This document shows, piece by piece, positions 62,562 to 64,000 of a stretch of DNA of 64,000 bases (position 1 is the stretch's first letter; the number at the start of each line of letters is the position of its first letter). Both the position numbers and the translations under genes were made by a program. A model generated the notes under the pieces. The model searched no databases and was not told where the DNA came from. It was given only the letters and a program-made list of their open reading frames with translations. Source of the stretch: Alloyangia pacifica (GTDB lineage Bacteria; Pseudomonadota; Alphaproteobacteria; Rhodobacterales; Rhodobacteraceae); the NCBI RefSeq assembly GCF_020524285.1, contig NZ_JAIVKX010000008.1, positions 186,001 through 250,000 on the forward strand, written 5' to 3'.

Positions 62562-63518
62562 TCAGAGGCGCCGCAGCCACCGGTGCGCGAGCGCCATCTT
62601 CTCGCGCACCGGCTGGGTCAGCACGAAGGGGTAGAGATCGGGCAGGTCCAGCGCCCGGTTCACGTGGTTCACCGCGATCGACAGGTGCACGGCGCGGGTG
62701 ATCAGCACCTCGGTGTCCGCCTCGAGGTAGGGATCATACCCGTCCGCCGGGCTCTCGGGCAGACGCAGCCCGCTGGCCACGCCGCTGTCGAGCATCGACA
62801 CGAGGTGCTGCAGATGCGCGAGGGTCTCGGCCCAATCCTCGTGCGGATGCGCGGTGGCATAGGTGGTGATGTACTGCGCGCCCGGCTCCATCGGCGCGTC
62901 GTAGTGCCGCTGCAGCGCCGCGCCGTAGTCCGCCCGCTCGTCGCCGAACAGCGCCCGGAAATCGTCGAGGAAGGCCGGATCCTCGGCCAGCCGCAGGAAC
63001 AGGAAATGCGCCATCTCGTGCCGCATGTGGCCCAGCATGGTGCGGTAGAGCTCGCCGAACTGCGCCTGCCGGTGCGCCAGGACCGCGTCGCTCGCCTCGG
63101 TGACATTGATCGTGATGATCCCGTCGGCATGGCCCATGATCACATCGGCCCCGCCGTGAAGCGTCTCCTCCGAAAGCATGCGGAACACCGGGCGCGCGCC
63201 GGAATCGACGGGGGTGAACCAGCCCCAGCGCGACAGCTCGGCGAGCATCCGCCGCTTGGCCGACTCGCTTTCTTCCCAGAGCGGCAGGTTCTGCTCGGCG
63301 CGCAGGTCGGGCACCGTCTCGGTCATTGCGCAGGAACGGCAGAGCCCGCCCTGTTCGGCCACCCAGTTGCAGGCGATATCGTCGCGGTTGGCGCAATGCG
63401 CGGCGCCCGCGATCATGGACTGCGTGTCGGGATCGAAACTGACCTCCTGCCCGCATCCGCAGGCCAGATTGTGGAAGTAGACCGGGCTGGAACAGGCGGG
63501 ACAACGGAAGATTTGCAT
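62562..63518 (-). CDS. Zinc-ribbon and zincin-like putative metallopeptidase
   Basis: The 318-aa product has an N-terminal cysteine-rich region (FRCPACSSPVYFHNLACGCG, then CANRDDIACNWVAEQGGLCR and C) that looks like two zinc knuckles. The catalytic-type HEMAH lies in MLGHMRHEMAHFLFLRL, followed by HPHEDWAETLAHLQHL, which can supply a third ligand. This matches the putative zinc-binding metallopeptidase family of alphaproteobacteria. No signal peptide is present, so it is cytoplasmic. The substrate is unknown. It is convergent with the FUSC gene. Confidence 0.85.
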   Translation of the reverse strand: MQIFRCPACSSPVYFHNLACGCGQEVSFDPDTQSMIAGAAHCANRDDIACNWVAEQGGLCRSCAMTETVPDLRAEQNLPLWEESESAKRRMLAELSRWGWFTPVDSGARPVFRMLSEETLHGGADVIMGHADGIITINVTEASDAVLAHRQAQFGELYRTMLGHMRHEMAHFLFLRLAEDPAFLDDFRALFGDERADYGAALQRHYDAPMEPGAQYITTYATAHPHEDWAETLAHLQHLVSMLDSGVASGLRLPESPADGYDPYLEADTEVLITRAVHLSIAVNHVNRALDLPDLYPFVLTQPVREKMALAHRWLRRL

Positions 63519-63838
63519 GAAGCATCCTCATGTGCGGGTACACGGGTCGTAACTTCGCGGGGCGGTCCTGCGTTCCCGCGAGCCCATGAAGCGTCATTGA
63601 AGACCGCATGGGAAGAGGATTGCGTGACGGGCTCATGACGCGCTGCCCCATGCCGAAGGACGCGGCCCGCGCCGGGGGAACCTACCTCCCGCCCCTTGGG
63701 TGAATCACCCTTGCGAAATCCGCTGCAGACACGTATATGCCCCTTCAACAGCGGCGCGTCGGTCCTGCACCGAAGCTCCACCGGGAAACACCGACGGGCC
63801 GCGCGCCCGTATTTTTGTTTCCGAAGGAGTCGGAGAAA
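63519..63838 (+). promoter_or_regulatory. 320-bp divergent gap with rimP promoter and leader hairpin
   Basis: TTGCGA (63711-63716) and TATATG (63734-63739) with a 17-bp spacer form a likely promoter for rimP. In the roughly 95-nt leader, ACGGGC (63794-63799) pairs with GCCCGT (63805-63810) and is followed by ATTTTTGTTT, then AAGGAG nine bases before the ATG. The hairpin with a T-run just before the ribosome site could work as an attenuator. Confidence 0.5.
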
Positions 63839-64000
63839 ATGACCGACCTCATCGCCAAATCATCGCTCGACAAGCGCCTCGCCGAGATCGTCGGCCCCGT
63901 CATCGAGGACATGGGGTTCGAACTCGTGCGGCTCCGTCTCATGGGGGGCAAGACCGCCACCCTGCAGATCATGGCCGAACGCCCCGAGGGCGGCATCGAA
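63839..64000 (+). CDS. rimP: Ribosome maturation factor RimP (partial)
   Basis: The first 54 codons encode [20 protein letters not shown] followed by [20 protein letters not shown], the N-terminal RimP domain that helps 30S assembly. In proteobacteria rimP usually heads the nusA-infB operon, so those genes probably follow to the right of the window. The gene is cut by the window edge. Confidence 0.92.
   Translation, partial: MTDLIAKSSLDKRLAEIVGPVIEDMGFELVRLRLMGGKTATLQIMAERPEGGIE

Overview
The window is GC-rich chromosomal DNA of an alphaproteobacterium, most likely a marine Rhodobacteraceae (Roseobacter-type) strain. The evidence is gcrA, phosphatidylcholine synthase, the Hsp20-DUF1150 pair, a phaA/phaB pair, Hint-domain and DUF465 proteins, and dense overlapping gene order. 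No rRNA operon, prophage, insertion sequence or CRISPR array is visible.

Layout. Positions 1-5100 hold the end of a polysaccharide locus: glycosyltransferase, Wzz/GumC-like chain-length protein, Wzx-like flippase, a 69-aa coupled ORF and a Wzy/ligase-like polymerase. Two identical tRNA-Lys genes follow. The dapF-mtaB-paiB-like-pcs operon (5.7-9.2 kb) ends at a strong terminator. Next come a lone ABC-2 permease, gcrA with a leader that looks like an attenuator, an SLC13 transporter and rimO. Positions 14.3-16.2 kb carry two divergent glycosyltransferase-like genes. Then follow tdk, the proC-csaA-hydroxyacid dehydrogenase operon, Hsp20-DUF1150, a PhzF-like protein, a beta-barrel protein, trxB, an Lrp-type regulator with a perfect palindrome in its promoter, a Hint protein, the pgeF-MidA-like-lgt operon and a UbiK-like factor.

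Positions 28.5-33.8 kb encode a tripartite ABC exporter (HlyD, FtsX-like permease, ATPase) plus a LysR regulator. An OafA-type acyltransferase, tRNA-Arg(CCT), a LacI regulator and a Crp/Fnr regulator divergent from a degenerate receiver follow.

The most coherent system is at 38.8-49.4 kb, a complete reductive pyrimidine-degradation locus. PreT and PreA reduce uracil or thymine, a dihydropyrimidinase opens the ring, and an M20-type amidohydrolase acts on the carbamoyl product. An ABC importer (substrate-binding protein, two permeases, ATPase) with a GNAT acetyltransferase embedded in it lies in the same gene run. A RutR-like repressor is divergent from this run. A perfect 16-bp palindrome resembling the RutR box lies between rutR and the catabolic genes, and an imperfect copy lies upstream of preT. 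One operator-repressor circuit may therefore control both transcription units.

From 49.5 kb to the end lie rpsD, an EAL-domain gene, phaA and phaB (each with its own terminator), a ring-cleaving-dioxygenase-like VOC protein, a second DUF465 protein, trmN6-like and DUF2007 genes, a polyprenyl diphosphate synthase, ispE, a TPR lipoprotein-like or secreted protein, a MarR-FUSC efflux pair, a zincin-like protein, and the start of rimP, whose leader also holds a hairpin with a T-run.

Two families of dispersed palindromic intergenic elements are present. One has long inverted arms and occupies two convergent gene junctions (28.4 and 46.5 kb). The other follows stop codons (12.8 and 44.4 kb).
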